NCBI GenBank assembly: GCA_963708155.1
Contig: OY970183.1
Coordinates: 1,302,001-1,366,000, forward strand
Origin: Methylovirgula sp963708155
GTDB taxonomy: Bacteria > Pseudomonadota > Alphaproteobacteria > Rhizobiales > Beijerinckiaceae
Direction: 5' to 3'
Length of the DNA: 64,000 nt
Shown: piece by piece, positions 39,998 through 48,959 of the stretch
How positions within the stretch are numbered: the first letter of the stretch is position 1
How the letters are laid out: the number at the start of each line of letters is the position of its first letter
Translations under genes and position numbers: made by a program
Notes under the pieces: generated by a model
The model's input: the letters and a program-made list of their open reading frames with translations, nothing else
Told to the model about the DNA's origin: nothing
The model's database searches: none

Positions 39998-41344
39998 ATG
40001 TTTCCGCGTTCCAGCCGGAAGCAGCAGGATGCGCCGTCGCAAGTCGCGCCGGACGAGGATCATTTTGCCGAAATCATCGAGGCATTGCCGGGGACGCCTA
40101 ACCCCGCGCAACTGCCGAGCGGACGCTTTGGCCGTGCCTTGATGCGCCTCGTCCAGACGGCCCGGACCAGCAATCTCGATAACCTTGGTCTGATCGCTAC
40201 GCTCTCGAAAGAGGCCTCCGAGACCGCCGTCAACACAATCTGGATCTCGCACGACGCGCGTGACATGACGCGCGCGGCTCTGGCGATTTCAGGCGCGGTG
40301 GAAGAACTGGCGACCTCAACCAAAGCCATTGCCGACAATTCGGCCGAAAGCGCGACGCTCGCCACGCAAGCGGCGGAGGCAATGACGCGATGCGCGATCG
40401 ACAGCCAGGCGGCGAGCGATGCGATGGCCGTGATCGAGCGCCGCGCCGGCGATATTGATGATCGCCTGAACGTTCTCGAAGCCGCCGTGGCACAGATCGG
40501 GGCGATGGCCGACCAGATCGAAGCCATCGCCGAGCGAACCAACATGCTCGCGCTCAACGCGACGATCGAAGCGGCGCGCGCGGGCGATGCCGGCCGGGGC
40601 TTTGCGGTCGTCGCCCAAGAAGTAAAGGCGCTGTCGCGTCAGACCAGCGGCGTCACCGAGGACATTTACAAGCGCCTGCACGCCCTCACATCGGAGACGG
40701 CCCTCATTCGCGCCGCCGCGGGTGACAGCCTGACCGCGGTCGGCGAGGGCCTTGGCATCGTCCGCAGCGTCGCCGCGCAGGTCGGCAGCGGCGGGATCGC
40801 GATGAGCGATGTCGCCGGGCGGGTGCGCTGCCTTGCCGAACATCTGGCCCGCCAGCGCGCCGCGACCGCTGAGATCGCCGAAAGCACCTCCGCCATCGCC
40901 GGCAAGATCAGCAAGACCGAAACGGAAGTCCGCGCGATCGATCTACGGCTGACCGGCTGCGAGGCCATGTCGGAAGAATGTCTCGACGCGGCGTCGACGC
41001 TGGCAGGCTTCGCGCGTATCCCGGCCGATGCCGCACGCTTCAAGCACCGGCTCGCCGCGATCCTGATCGGCGCGCAGCCGCCGCGAATCGCAGCGCAATG
41101 GCTGAATCGCGATTCTCTCGACGCCAGCCTGCAGAATTTCCCTGGGCTTCGCGACGGCGCGCGCCTCGAGCGCGTCGCGCAAGGTGCGGCCGAGGCCGGG
41201 AGCCTTGGAAGCGCCTTGGCCGCCGCGGTCGCGCGGAAGGATTGGAACGATGCGACCCGACTTTACCGAAGCTGCGAAACCGCGCTGGACGAGGTCATCG
41301 CCGACGCCGCGCTTCTTCTCGAAGCTGCCAAAGAGGCGGCGTGA
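39998..41344 (+). CDS. Cytoplasmic methyl-accepting chemotaxis protein
   Basis: A 448-residue receptor with no membrane segment or HAMP. A signalling coiled coil spans about residues 85-300 with the hairpin tip AERTNMLALNATIEAARAGD then AGRGFAVVAQEVKALSRQT. An additional C-terminal helical domain of about 130 residues (DAARFKHRLAAILIGAQPPR onward) has no family I recognise and may sense or localise. The ATG at 39998 follows a weak site; a TTG one codon earlier is possible. Confidence 0.82.
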   Translation: MFPRSSRKQQDAPSQVAPDEDHFAEIIEALPGTPNPAQLPSGRFGRALMRLVQTARTSNLDNLGLIATLSKEASETAVNTIWISHDARDMTRAALAISGAVEELATSTKAIADNSAESATLATQAAEAMTRCAIDSQAASDAMAVIERRAGDIDDRLNVLEAAVAQIGAMADQIEAIAERTNMLALNATIEAARAGDAGRGFAVVAQEVKALSRQTSGVTEDIYKRLHALTSETALIRAAAGDSLTAVGEGLGIVRSVAAQVGSGGIAMSDVAGRVRCLAEHLARQRAATAEIAESTSAIAGKISKTETEVRAIDLRLTGCEAMSEECLDAASTLAGFARIPADAARFKHRLAAILIGAQPPRIAAQWLNRDSLDASLQNFPGLRDGARLERVAQGAAEAGSLGSALAAAVARKDWNDATRLYRSCETALDEVIADAALLLEAAKEAA

Positions 41345-41396
41345 GGCAGGCCGCGACGGCTTGGCGCTCGGCGCCAGACGGTTCTATGATCGATCG

Positions 41397-41693
41397 ATGC
41401 AGATTTTCTCTCGCGCGCGTGTCCTCGCTCTCGCTCTGAGCCTCGCGCTGCCGGCCACCGCGGCCACGGCAGATGAGCAAGCGTCGCCGGTGCCGTTTCA
41501 GAACCGGGGCGCGACTGGCAAGATGCCTTCGGATGTCTCGGTGCTCGCCTATGGCGCCGCGCATCCGGAGTGTCTCGAATGGACGGATAGCTGCCGTGTC
41601 TGCCTGCGCAGCCCCGACGGGCGCGTCGGCTGCTCGACTCCGGGCATCGCCTGTCAGCCGAAAGAGATCGTTTGCAAAAAAGAGAGCAAGTGA
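41397..41693 (+). CDS. Small Cys-rich secreted protein
   Basis: A 98-residue protein with signal peptide (RVLALALSLALPATAATA, cleavage near ADEQA). The C-terminal half has six Cys (HPECLEWTDSCRVCLRS, VGCSTPGIACQPKEIVC), probably three disulfides. No named family. It is convergent with uvrD, 22 bp apart. Confidence 0.65.
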   Translation: MQIFSRARVLALALSLALPATAATADEQASPVPFQNRGATGKMPSDVSVLAYGAAHPECLEWTDSCRVCLRSPDGRVGCSTPGIACQPKEIVCKKESK

Positions 41694-41715
41694 ACCTTTC
41701 GGCGCGTTTTATTCT

Positions 41716-44091
41716 TCACGCCGCCTGGACAAAACTTTCCAGCACCATCTTGCGGCCCGCCTTGTCGAAATCGACGGTGAGCTTGTTGCCATCGACCGCG
41801 GCGACGGTGCCCGGCCCGAACTTGATGTGAAACACCCGCGCGCCTTTGTCGAAAGCGGATGCCGCCGAGGACTTCGCGACGAGTTCGCCCTCGATCGTCA
41901 GCGGGCCGCGGCGCGCGGAGCTGTCACGCCAAGCCCCGCCCTTCGTACCCGCCTTCGCCTCGCTTTGCTCCTCGGCGTTGCGGCGCTGCGCGCGCTGCCA
42001 GCCAGGCGTCGTATAGGACGAGCGGTAGGTATCCATATTGGCGAAGCGCGATTGCGCATAATTGCCGTAGCTGCGCCCTGACGCCGAATCGACAACCTCG
42101 ACATGCGCCTCCGGCAATTCGTCGAGAAAGCGCGAGGGAATCGTCGTCTGCCACAGACCGCGGATACGCCGGTTGGTCGCGAAATAGATTTTCGCCCGGC
42201 GTTTTGCGCGCGTGAGACCCACATAGGCCAAGCGCCGCTCTTCCTCCAAACCAGCGCGGCCTTGCTCATCAAGAGAACGCTGATGCGGAAACAGCCCTTC
42301 CTCCCAGCCGGGCAGGAAAACCGTCTCGAATTCCAGCCCCTTGGCGGCATGCAGCGTCATGATCGAGACGCGCGGGCCGGTATCCGCGCTGTCGGTATCC
42401 ATCACCAGCGAGATATGTTCGAGAAAAGCGGCGAGGCTCGGAAACTCCTCCATCGCGCGCACAAGCTCTTTCAGGTTTTCGAGCCGGCCGGCGGCCTCGG
42501 CCGTGCGGTCCTTCTGCCACATGTCGGTATAGCCGGATTCCTCCAGGATCGTCTCGGCGAGTTCGCCCTGCGGCTTTTGCTCGATCTGCGCCGTCCAGCG
42601 GTCAAGATCGCCGAGGAAATCGCGCAGCGCCTGACGCTGCTTCGGCTTCAATTCCTCCGTCTCGATCATGACGCGCGCCGCCCGCGTCAGCGAGATGCGC
42701 TCGCGCCGCGCATGATCGTGCAGAAGCTGAATACTGGCGTCGCCGAGGCCGCGCTTCGGCACATTGATGATGCGTTCGAAGGCGAGATCGTCGTCGGCCT
42801 GCGCGGTAAGCCGCAGATAGGCGAGCGCGTCGCGGATTTCGGCGCGCTCGTAGAAGCGCGGGCCGCCGATGACGCGATAGGGCAGGCCGAGCGTGATGAA
42901 GCGCTCTTCGAACTCGCGCATCTGGAACGAGGCGCGCACGAGGATCGCGATCTCGTCGAGCCGGACGCCCTTGTGCTGAAGCTGCTCGATCTCCTCGCCG
43001 ATCGTGCGCGCTTCCTCTTCAGAATCCCAGACGCCGGAAACGGTCGGCTTGTCGCCCTTCTCGCCGTCGGTGAAGAGGGTCTTGCCGAGCCGGCCCTGAT
43101 TATGCGCGATGAGACCCGCGGCGACATCGAGGATATGCGCGGTCGAGCGGTAGTTGCGCTCGAGCCTTATGATCTTCGCGCCGGGGAAATCCTTTTCGAA
43201 GCGCAGGATGTTATCGACATCGGCGCCGCGCCAGCCATAGATCGACTGGTCGTCGTCACCGACGCAGCAGATATTGTTGCGGCCCTGCGCCAGCAGCTTC
43301 AGCCACAGATATTGGACCGTGTTGGTGTCCTGATATTCGTCGACGAGCATGTAGCGGAAGCGATCCTGATATTGCTTCAGCACGTCGGCATTTTCGCGGA
43401 AGAGACGCAGGCTTTCGAGCAGGAGATCGCCGAAATCGGCGGCGTTCAGCACCTTCAGCCGCTCCTGATAAATCTTGTAGAGCTTGGCGCCCTTGCCGTC
43501 GGCAAAAGCCGCCGCCTCGCCCGCCGGCACATGCGCGGGATCGAGGCCGCGATTCTTCCAATTGTCGATCTGATAGGCGAGGGTGCGCGCCGGCCAGCGC
43601 TTGTCGTCGATGTTCTCCGCCTGCAGGACCTGTTTCAGCAGCCGGATCTGATCGTCGGTGTCGATGATCGTGAAGGAGCTCTTGAGCCCGACAAGCTCGG
43701 CATGGCGGCGCAAAATCTTGGTTGAGATCGCATGGAACGTGCCGAGCCAGGGCATGCCCTCGGCCGCGGCGCCGACCAGAGTGGCGATGCGCTCCTTCAT
43801 CTCCCGCGCCGCCTTGTTGGTGAAGGTGACGGCGAGAATCTGGCCGGGGAAGGCGCGGCCGGAGGCGAGAATATGGGCGATGCGGGCCGTCAGCACCCGC
43901 GTCTTGCCGGTGCCGGCCCCGGCCAGCACTAGAAGCGGCCCGTCGAGCGTCTCGACCGCCTCGCGCTGTTCGGGATTCAGCCCTTCAAGATAGCGGGCAC
44001 CGGCGCGGGCACGCGCGGCGATGCCGCCCGGCCGCAACGCCGGCGCTTCAAAGCCGTGGCCAGCTTCTTCAAAACTGTCGGGAGTACTCAA
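41716..44091 (-). CDS. uvrD: UvrD/PcrA-type DNA helicase
   Basis: A superfamily 1 3'-5' helicase of about 791 residues. Motifs: LNPEQREAV (Q motif), Walker A LAGAGTGKTRVLTARIAHIL, ARSIP-like AAREMKERI, DEYQDTN (motif II), GDDDQSIYGWRGA (III), VSIMTLHAAKGLEFETVFLP (V) and VGLTRAKRRAKIYFA (VI). A C-terminal Tudor-like segment (KFGPGTVAAVDGNKLTVDFD) binds RNA polymerase in PcrA/UvrD. It acts in repair and replication. I choose a TTG start (LSTPDSFEEAG); the frame continues 40 codons upstream without similarity. Confidence 0.9.
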   Translation of the reverse strand: MSTPDSFEEAGHGFEAPALRPGGIAARARAGARYLEGLNPEQREAVETLDGPLLVLAGAGTGKTRVLTARIAHILASGRAFPGQILAVTFTNKAAREMKERIATLVGAAAEGMPWLGTFHAISTKILRRHAELVGLKSSFTIIDTDDQIRLLKQVLQAENIDDKRWPARTLAYQIDNWKNRGLDPAHVPAGEAAAFADGKGAKLYKIYQERLKVLNAADFGDLLLESLRLFRENADVLKQYQDRFRYMLVDEYQDTNTVQYLWLKLLAQGRNNICCVGDDDQSIYGWRGADVDNILRFEKDFPGAKIIRLERNYRSTAHILDVAAGLIAHNQGRLGKTLFTDGEKGDKPTVSGVWDSEEEARTIGEEIEQLQHKGVRLDEIAILVRASFQMREFEERFITLGLPYRVIGGPRFYERAEIRDALAYLRLTAQADDDLAFERIINVPKRGLGDASIQLLHDHARRERISLTRAARVMIETEELKPKQRQALRDFLGDLDRWTAQIEQKPQGELAETILEESGYTDMWQKDRTAEAAGRLENLKELVRAMEEFPSLAAFLEHISLVMDTDSADTGPRVSIMTLHAAKGLEFETVFLPGWEEGLFPHQRSLDEQGRAGLEEERRLAYVGLTRAKRRAKIYFATNRRIRGLWQTTIPSRFLDELPEAHVEVVDSASGRSYGNYAQSRFANMDTYRSSYTTPGWQRAQRRNAEEQSEAKAGTKGGAWRDSSARRGPLTIEGELVAKSSAASAFDKGARVFHIKFGPGTVAAVDGNKLTVDFDKAGRKMVLESFVQAA

Positions 44092-44229
44092 TCCCGCTTC
44101 TCTCCGGGGAACGAAAGACAAATCATTGACCCCAATGTGGGGGCTTTGTCCACCTCTGTCGACCTGCGGAGGCCTGCAGCGCACAGGCGGCGTCCCAACA
44201 TTCCGGATCAAGCGCCCGGACCCCGCTGC

Positions 44230-44487
44230 CTAATGCTTTGGACGGCCTTCCTTCTGCGCCTGGGCCGTCTGGCCGTGGCGCTCCTTCTCTTTGGTCTTGT
44301 GGAGATGCTCGCGGTTTTTCTGCGGACTCTCGTATTTCGAGGCGCCTGCCTCGCTCAAGGCGATGGCGACCGCCTGTTTGCGGCTCTTCACCTTGCCGCC
44401 ACGGCTCGATTCAAGCTCGCCATGCTTATATTCGTGCATGACACGGCCGACGGTGTCTTTCTGCGCTTTGGTCTCGCGTTGCGCCAT
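44230..44487 (-). CDS. DUF6496 small basic protein
   Basis: An 85-residue, strongly basic protein with the conserved core VGRVMHEYKHGELESSRGGK followed by VKSRKQAVAIALSEAG. That matches DUF6496, abundant in soil proteobacteria and often near stress genes; the function is unknown, possibly nucleic-acid binding. The C-terminus is Lys/Gln/Glu-rich and disordered. Starting at MAQRETKAQKD is preferred over an upstream ATG at 44553. Confidence 0.85.
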   Translation of the reverse strand: MAQRETKAQKDTVGRVMHEYKHGELESSRGGKVKSRKQAVAIALSEAGASKYESPQKNREHLHKTKEKERHGQTAQAQKEGRPKH

Positions 44488-44556
44488 TGTCCTTCTCCCA
44501 TTCGCGCTGCGATCTGCTTCAACGCACGAGAACCGGGAGCCGATCCATGACAAATC

Positions 44557-45255
44557 TCAAGGTTTGAGACCGGCGATCCATTCGGTCAGCATGTTCGCGG
44601 CCGCGCTCCGCAGCGGCGGGCAATGGCGCGCCGCCGCCTGGCGGAACACCCGCGGGTCGAGTTTGGCGTTGGCGAGATCGCCGGCATAGCCGATAAACCA
44701 GCGCTCCAGGTCCGCCGCATCCGGCTCGGGATGGAATTGCAGCGCAAGAATATTGGGACCGCGCGAAAACGCCTGATGCGCGCAAAGCGGCGTCGAAGCG
44801 AGCAGCGTCGCGCCGTCAGGAATGGCGAACGTGTCGCCATGCCAGTGCAGCACATCGACATCGGCGAAATGCCGCAGCGGGCTTTTGGCCCCCGCCGTGT
44901 TCAGCGCGAGGCGCGAGAAGCCGACCTCGCTATGGCCGGAGGGCGCGACTTTGGCGCCCAATGCGGCCGCGATCAATTGCGAACCAAGGCAGAGACCGAG
45001 CGTCGGCCGGTCTGCCGCGAGCCGGGCCTTAAGCAGGCGAATCTCGTCGAGAAGGAAGGGATATTCGTCCGTCTGATAGACCCCGACGGGGCCGCCCAGC
45101 ACCACGACGAGATCCGGCGACAGCTGATCAAACGTCGCGAGCGCGCCGCTATCAACGTCGAGATAGGAGACATCATAGCCCGCATCGCGCAACAGCGGCG
45201 CGAGCGTGCCGAGGTCTTCGAAACAAACATGCCGGATGGCGATCGCGGTTTTCAT
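44557..45255 (-). CDS. Glutamine amidotransferase domain protein
   Basis: A 232-residue class I amidotransferase. The nucleophile is in LGLCLGSQLIAAALGA; the His-x-Glu is in LALQFHPEPDA; the oxyanion region is VVVLGGPVGVYQTDEYPFL. No synthase domain is fused. Related proteins are annotated GMP-synthase-like or glutamine amidotransferase; the acceptor is unknown. It differs markedly from the member at 11742, so it is not a recent duplicate. Confidence 0.82.
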   Translation of the reverse strand: MKTAIAIRHVCFEDLGTLAPLLRDAGYDVSYLDVDSGALATFDQLSPDLVVVLGGPVGVYQTDEYPFLLDEIRLLKARLAADRPTLGLCLGSQLIAAALGAKVAPSGHSEVGFSRLALNTAGAKSPLRHFADVDVLHWHGDTFAIPDGATLLASTPLCAHQAFSRGPNILALQFHPEPDAADLERWFIGYAGDLANAKLDPRVFRQAAARHCPPLRSAAANMLTEWIAGLKP

Positions 45256-45405
45256 CAACGAGGCTCGCTCTCTACGCTAAGTCGCTATCTGCATTTGCAT
45301 CGGTTGCGCCAGCACTCCCGCTCTGGCTGGGCCGCGGTGAATTGGAGAAATCCAGATGACCACCCGCAAAGCCGGCCGAGCCTATAGCCCGGCCGCCAGG
45401 ACGCT

Positions 45406-46299
45406 TCAAGGCTTCCGCGCGGCATTGTCCTTGAGCAAAGCGAAGAACGCCTGCGCGGCACGGGTGGGTTCACGCTCGCGATGTCTCAACGCAAAGAAAC
45501 GCCGTCTCGGCAAGGCGACGTCGAGCTGTTGCAAGGCGCCGCCGACCAATGTGTCGGCGACGACGAGGCGCGACAAGGCCGCGGCGCCGGCTCCCGCGGC
45601 GACGGCCGTACGCACTGCCTCGTTCGACGGCAGTTCGAGCACGACATTGAGGTCCTTCGCAGCAAGACCCAAACCCTTTAGCGCGCGCTCAAACATCGTC
45701 CGCGTCGCCGATCCCTTTTCGCGCAGCACCCAAGGCAGATCCTTGAGCAACGCCAGCGGCTTCGCCTTTGCCGGCAGCGCCAGTGCCGAACTAATGACGA
45801 TGACCAAATCGTCTCCGGGCATGGGCATGGCGCTTAAGGCCGGATCATCGACCTCCGCCTCGACGAGGCCGAGATCGACAAGGCCATCACGCACCAATTC
45901 GGCCACGTGCGGCGTCGTGCCGACGCCGATATTCAGCGCGATGCCGGGATAGGCCGCGCGAAATTTCAGGGCGAGCGGCGGCAGCCAATAATTGCCGATG
46001 GTCTGGCTCGCAGCGAGTGACAGCGTGCCGCTCTTCAATCCGGCGAGATCGGCGAGCGCCGCTTCAGCATCTGCCGCGCGCAAAAGCACGCCGCGCGCCT
46101 CTTTCAGAAACAAATGCCCCGCCTGAGTCAGTGCGATTCGGCGCCCGATGCGATCGAACAATTTGACCGCATATCGCGCCTCAAGCGCACCGATCGCAGC
46201 GCTGACGGCGGATTGGGTCAAATTGAGATCGCGCGCGGCCTGCGTGACATGTTCGCGTTCGGCCGCGGCAACGAAGATGCGGAGCTGCTCCAAGGTCAT
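45406..46299 (-). CDS. LysR-family transcriptional regulator
   Basis: A 297-residue LTTR with winged HTH (MTLEQLRIFVAAAEREHVTQ, then AARDLNLTQSAVSAAIGALE) and a substrate-binding domain (SLAASQTIGNYWLPPLALKF). The second gene of a likely yeiH-lysR operon, 7 bp after yeiH. The CbbR/CysB-like HTH and the neighbour suggest control of sulfur-oxyanion export, an inference. The effector is unknown. Confidence 0.88.
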   Translation of the reverse strand: MTLEQLRIFVAAAEREHVTQAARDLNLTQSAVSAAIGALEARYAVKLFDRIGRRIALTQAGHLFLKEARGVLLRAADAEAALADLAGLKSGTLSLAASQTIGNYWLPPLALKFRAAYPGIALNIGVGTTPHVAELVRDGLVDLGLVEAEVDDPALSAMPMPGDDLVIVISSALALPAKAKPLALLKDLPWVLREKGSATRTMFERALKGLGLAAKDLNVVLELPSNEAVRTAVAAGAGAAALSRLVVADTLVGGALQQLDVALPRRRFFALRHREREPTRAAQAFFALLKDNAARKP

Positions 46300-46306
46300 C
46301 CGCGCA

Positions 46307-47353
46307 TCATGTCGTCATCTTCACCAAAGCCAAGCTGAAAGTGGCGATGAACAAGAACGCGGCCGAACCGAGGAGCAGGGGCCGCAACCCCTTGGCGCGC
46401 AGTTTGCGGATGTCCGTCTCGAGCCCCATCGCCGCCAGCGCCATCGACAGCAGAAAAGTCGTCAGCATCACAATGTCGGACTTGAGCGCCGTGGGCACGG
46501 TGATGAGGCTGTTGAGACCGACAAGCGCGACAAAACCGAGCACGAACCAGGGGACGGGCGCAGCGGCGCGATGATGCGTCTCCTCCGCCCGCAGGCGCGT
46601 CAGGAAGCCGAGGCCAATGACCACGGGAGCCAGCATCATGACGCGGGAGAGCTTGGCGATCGTGCCGAAATCGCCCGCGGCCTTGCCATCCTGGAACGCC
46701 GCCGCGACGACCTGTGCGATCTCATGGATCGAGGCACCGGCCCACAGGCCGTAGGCGTGCGGGGAGAGCTGCAACAGGCCCGGCAGCAGCGGATAGGCGA
46801 ACATGGCGATCGAACCAAAAACGGTCACGCAGGCAACCGCATAGGCCACATCCTCGTCGTGCGCATTGGTCACCGTATTGGTGGCGATCACCGCCGAAGC
46901 GCCGCAGATCGACGTGCCGGCGGCGATCAGTTCCGCCAGCTTCCGGTCAACGCCAAGAATTGCGCCGAGCCATTTGGTGAAAGCGAAGGTGGCAAGCAGC
47001 GTGACGATAATCACGCCGACGCCCTTCGGGCCGACTTCCGCCACCTGCGCGGCCGTCAATTGCAAGCCGAGCAGGATGATGGCGAGACGAAGAATCCGCC
47101 GCAACGAGAAAGTGACGCCCGCCTTCGCCCGCGCCGGCGTGCCGACGAGATTGTGGAAGGCGATGCCGATGAGAATCGCGAGGATCATCGGACTGAACGC
47201 CGCGACGCCGGGCAGGCTGTGCAGGGCGAAACTCGTGGCCGCGATCGTCGCGGTAAGAAGCAGGCCGGGAACGATCTTGAGATAGACACCACCCGGCAGC
47301 CCCCGCCGACGGGATAAGGGCAGATCGAAATCCTGGGTCGCGCTCGTCATCAT
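46307..47353 (-). CDS. yeiH: YeiH-family putative sulfate exporter
   Basis: A 348-residue membrane protein with about 9-10 helices, matching UPF0324/YeiH (Conserved hypothetical protein 698). Landmarks are VAAFSPMILAILIGIAFHNL, LRLAIILLGLQLTAAQVAEV, AGTSICGASAVIATNTVT and GLWAGASIHEIAQVVAAAFQ. Homologues are proposed sulfate or sulfite exporters or related to taurine degradation; direct evidence is limited. Cotranscribed with lysR. Confidence 0.88.
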   Translation of the reverse strand: MMTSATQDFDLPLSRRRGLPGGVYLKIVPGLLLTATIAATSFALHSLPGVAAFSPMILAILIGIAFHNLVGTPARAKAGVTFSLRRILRLAIILLGLQLTAAQVAEVGPKGVGVIIVTLLATFAFTKWLGAILGVDRKLAELIAAGTSICGASAVIATNTVTNAHDEDVAYAVACVTVFGSIAMFAYPLLPGLLQLSPHAYGLWAGASIHEIAQVVAAAFQDGKAAGDFGTIAKLSRVMMLAPVVIGLGFLTRLRAEETHHRAAAPVPWFVLGFVALVGLNSLITVPTALKSDIVMLTTFLLSMALAAMGLETDIRKLRAKGLRPLLLGSAAFLFIATFSLALVKMTT

Positions 47354-47446
47354 TCGACTCCTCTTCAGGAGCCGAATGTCGCCTAAACGAACAGATAAAT
47401 ATAATTCATTATTTCGTTCATATCGATCTCGATTTCAGATCGATCC

Positions 47447-47836
47447 CTAAAGCTCTCCGGTCAGGAATTGCGCCCGCCCATTGCCGAAGGACCAATCCTC
47501 GTCCGTATTCTGGACGAGCGAGATCATCACGTCCGACGTGGCGATGGCGCAATGCTCCCAGAACTCCTGGCACAGCAACTTGTAAAAGGCTTCCTTTTCG
47601 GCGCGCGAGCGCGGCCGCGTCGTCACGCTGACGAGCACGAATTTCTGCGTGCGCGGAATATCGAGGCCGGTATCCTGCGCGATGAAATGGCTTGCCGGAT
47701 GTTCCGTATAGATTTGATAGCGATCGCGCTCCGGCACTTTGAAGGCAGCGAGCATGGCGCGATGCGCCGCATCGAGCAGCGTCTTGATTTCGTCTTCTGT
47801 GCGTCCTGCGATGGCGTCGATACGGATAAGCGGCAC
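47447..47836 (-). CDS. Tautomerase family protein
   Basis: A 129-residue member of the 4-oxalocrotonate tautomerase/MIF superfamily. Pro2 (MPLIRIDAIAGRTEDEIKTL) is the catalytic base. The longer C-terminal part (YKLLCQEFWEHCAIATSDVM) matches the fused-type subgroup. The substrate is unknown. It is divergent from the DUF1348 gene, and a palindromic operator lies between them. Confidence 0.85.
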   Translation of the reverse strand: MPLIRIDAIAGRTEDEIKTLLDAAHRAMLAAFKVPERDRYQIYTEHPASHFIAQDTGLDIPRTQKFVLVSVTTRPRSRAEKEAFYKLLCQEFWEHCAIATSDVMISLVQNTDEDWSFGNGRAQFLTGEL

Positions 47837-48034
47837 GGGACCCCCTTATGACTGGATTGCCTGACGTCGCAGCTCGGCGATCTCCGCTCTCAAGCTCGCG
47901 CTGCACCTCAAACTGGCCTCTGGCTTTAATGCCATTTTCCGTTGAAAGCGAGTTTCGCGGCTTGACGATAAATTTATCGCGGAACACGAACGGAGCGTTG
48001 TCATAATTCGTCAACATTCGCGCGGCTTGACTTC

Positions 48035-48060
48035 ATTTGTACTGATCGGTACATACAAAT
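48035..48060. promoter_or_regulatory. Palindromic operator between tautomerase and DUF1348 genes
   Basis: Outer arms ATTTGTA and TACAAAT flank an inner GTACTGATCGGTAC palindrome. Such nested dyads are typical of TetR-family operators. It ends 22 bp before the DUF1348 start. Confidence 0.65.
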
Positions 48061-48082
48061 ATGTTCAGTACAGGAGATTGCG

Positions 48083-48544
48083 ATGACCGCGCTCGTGCCG
48101 CCTTTCACCCATGAAACCGCCGTCGCCAAGGTGCGCCTTGCGGAAGACGGCTGGAACAGCCGCGATCCCGAACGCGTCTCCCGCGTCTACACGCCGGACT
48201 CGATCTGGCGGAACCGCGCCGAGTTTCCGCGCGGCCGCGCCGAGATCATCGCATTCCTGACGCGCAAATGGGCGCGCGAATTGGATTATCGTCTCATCAA
48301 GGAGCTCTGGGCTTTCGCCGACAATCGCATCGCCGTCCGCTTTGCCTATGAATGGCACGACGATGCCGGCCAATGGTTCCGCTCCTACGGCAATGAGAAT
48401 TGGGAATTCGACGCCGCCGGCCTGATGCAGCGGCGCTTCGCCTCGATCAACGATCTGCCGATCAGGGTTGAGGATCGCAAATTCTTCTGGCCGCTGGGCC
48501 GGCGGCCGGACGACCATCCCAGCCTCAGCGATCTGGGATTATAG
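48083..48544 (+). CDS. DUF1348 (NTF2-like) protein
   Basis: A 153-residue NTF2-fold protein. Landmarks are AEDGWNSRDPERVSRVYTPD, SIWRNRAEFPRGRAEIIAFL, YEWHDDAGQWFRSYGNENWE and PLGRRPDDHPSLSDLGL, all in the DUF1348 pattern. Members are uncharacterised, often induced by TetR regulators. AGGAG precedes the ATG. Confidence 0.88.
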   Translation: MTALVPPFTHETAVAKVRLAEDGWNSRDPERVSRVYTPDSIWRNRAEFPRGRAEIIAFLTRKWARELDYRLIKELWAFADNRIAVRFAYEWHDDAGQWFRSYGNENWEFDAAGLMQRRFASINDLPIRVEDRKFFWPLGRRPDDHPSLSDLGL

Positions 48545-48617
48545 TCCCTCGCGCAACGCCTTCGCCGGCCGTGCCGCTGATCGGCAGGGAAAAATAAGGC
48601 CTAAGACCTTTACTTTA

Positions 48618-48630
48618 ATGTTTTAAACAT
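48618..48630. promoter_or_regulatory. Palindrome upstream of the XRE gene, possible operator
   Basis: ATGTTTTAAACAT is a 13-bp palindrome 39 bp ahead of the XRE regulator's start. XRE regulators commonly bind such sites to autoregulate. Whether it also controls hyf is unknown. Confidence 0.5.
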
Positions 48631-48668
48631 CTATAGTGATGTTCAATATCGAAGATTGAGGCGGCCGC

Positions 48669-48914
48669 ATGATCACTGCTGGGCAGATGAGAGCCGCGCG
48701 CGCTCTTCTAGCGATGGATCAGCGCGAGCTGGCCGAACTCTCCGGCCTCTCGCTGCCAACGATCCAGCGGATGGAAGCGAGCGAGGGCGTCATCCGCGGC
48801 AATGTCGATTCGCTGATGAAGCTGATCGCCGGGCTGGAGTCCGCCGGGGTCATCTTGATTGGTGAGGGCACGGCAAGCCCAAGCGGTGGCCGGGGCGTCC
48901 GGCTGAAGGACTGA
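48669..48914 (+). CDS. XRE-family helix-turn-helix regulator
   Basis: An 81-residue protein, nearly all HTH: AGQMRAARALLAMDQRELAE, LSGLSLPTIQRMEASEG, then VDSLMKLIAGLESAGVILI. The tail is short and Gly-rich. It lies 45 bp before hyfB and is the only regulator next to the hyf operon, so it may control it; this is inference from position. Confidence 0.85.
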   Translation: MITAGQMRAARALLAMDQRELAELSGLSLPTIQRMEASEGVIRGNVDSLMKLIAGLESAGVILIGEGTASPSGGRGVRLKD

Positions 48915-48959
48915 GCCAATGATCTGGCGCCTGCAAGCCTGTCAGATGAGGGGGCCGCT

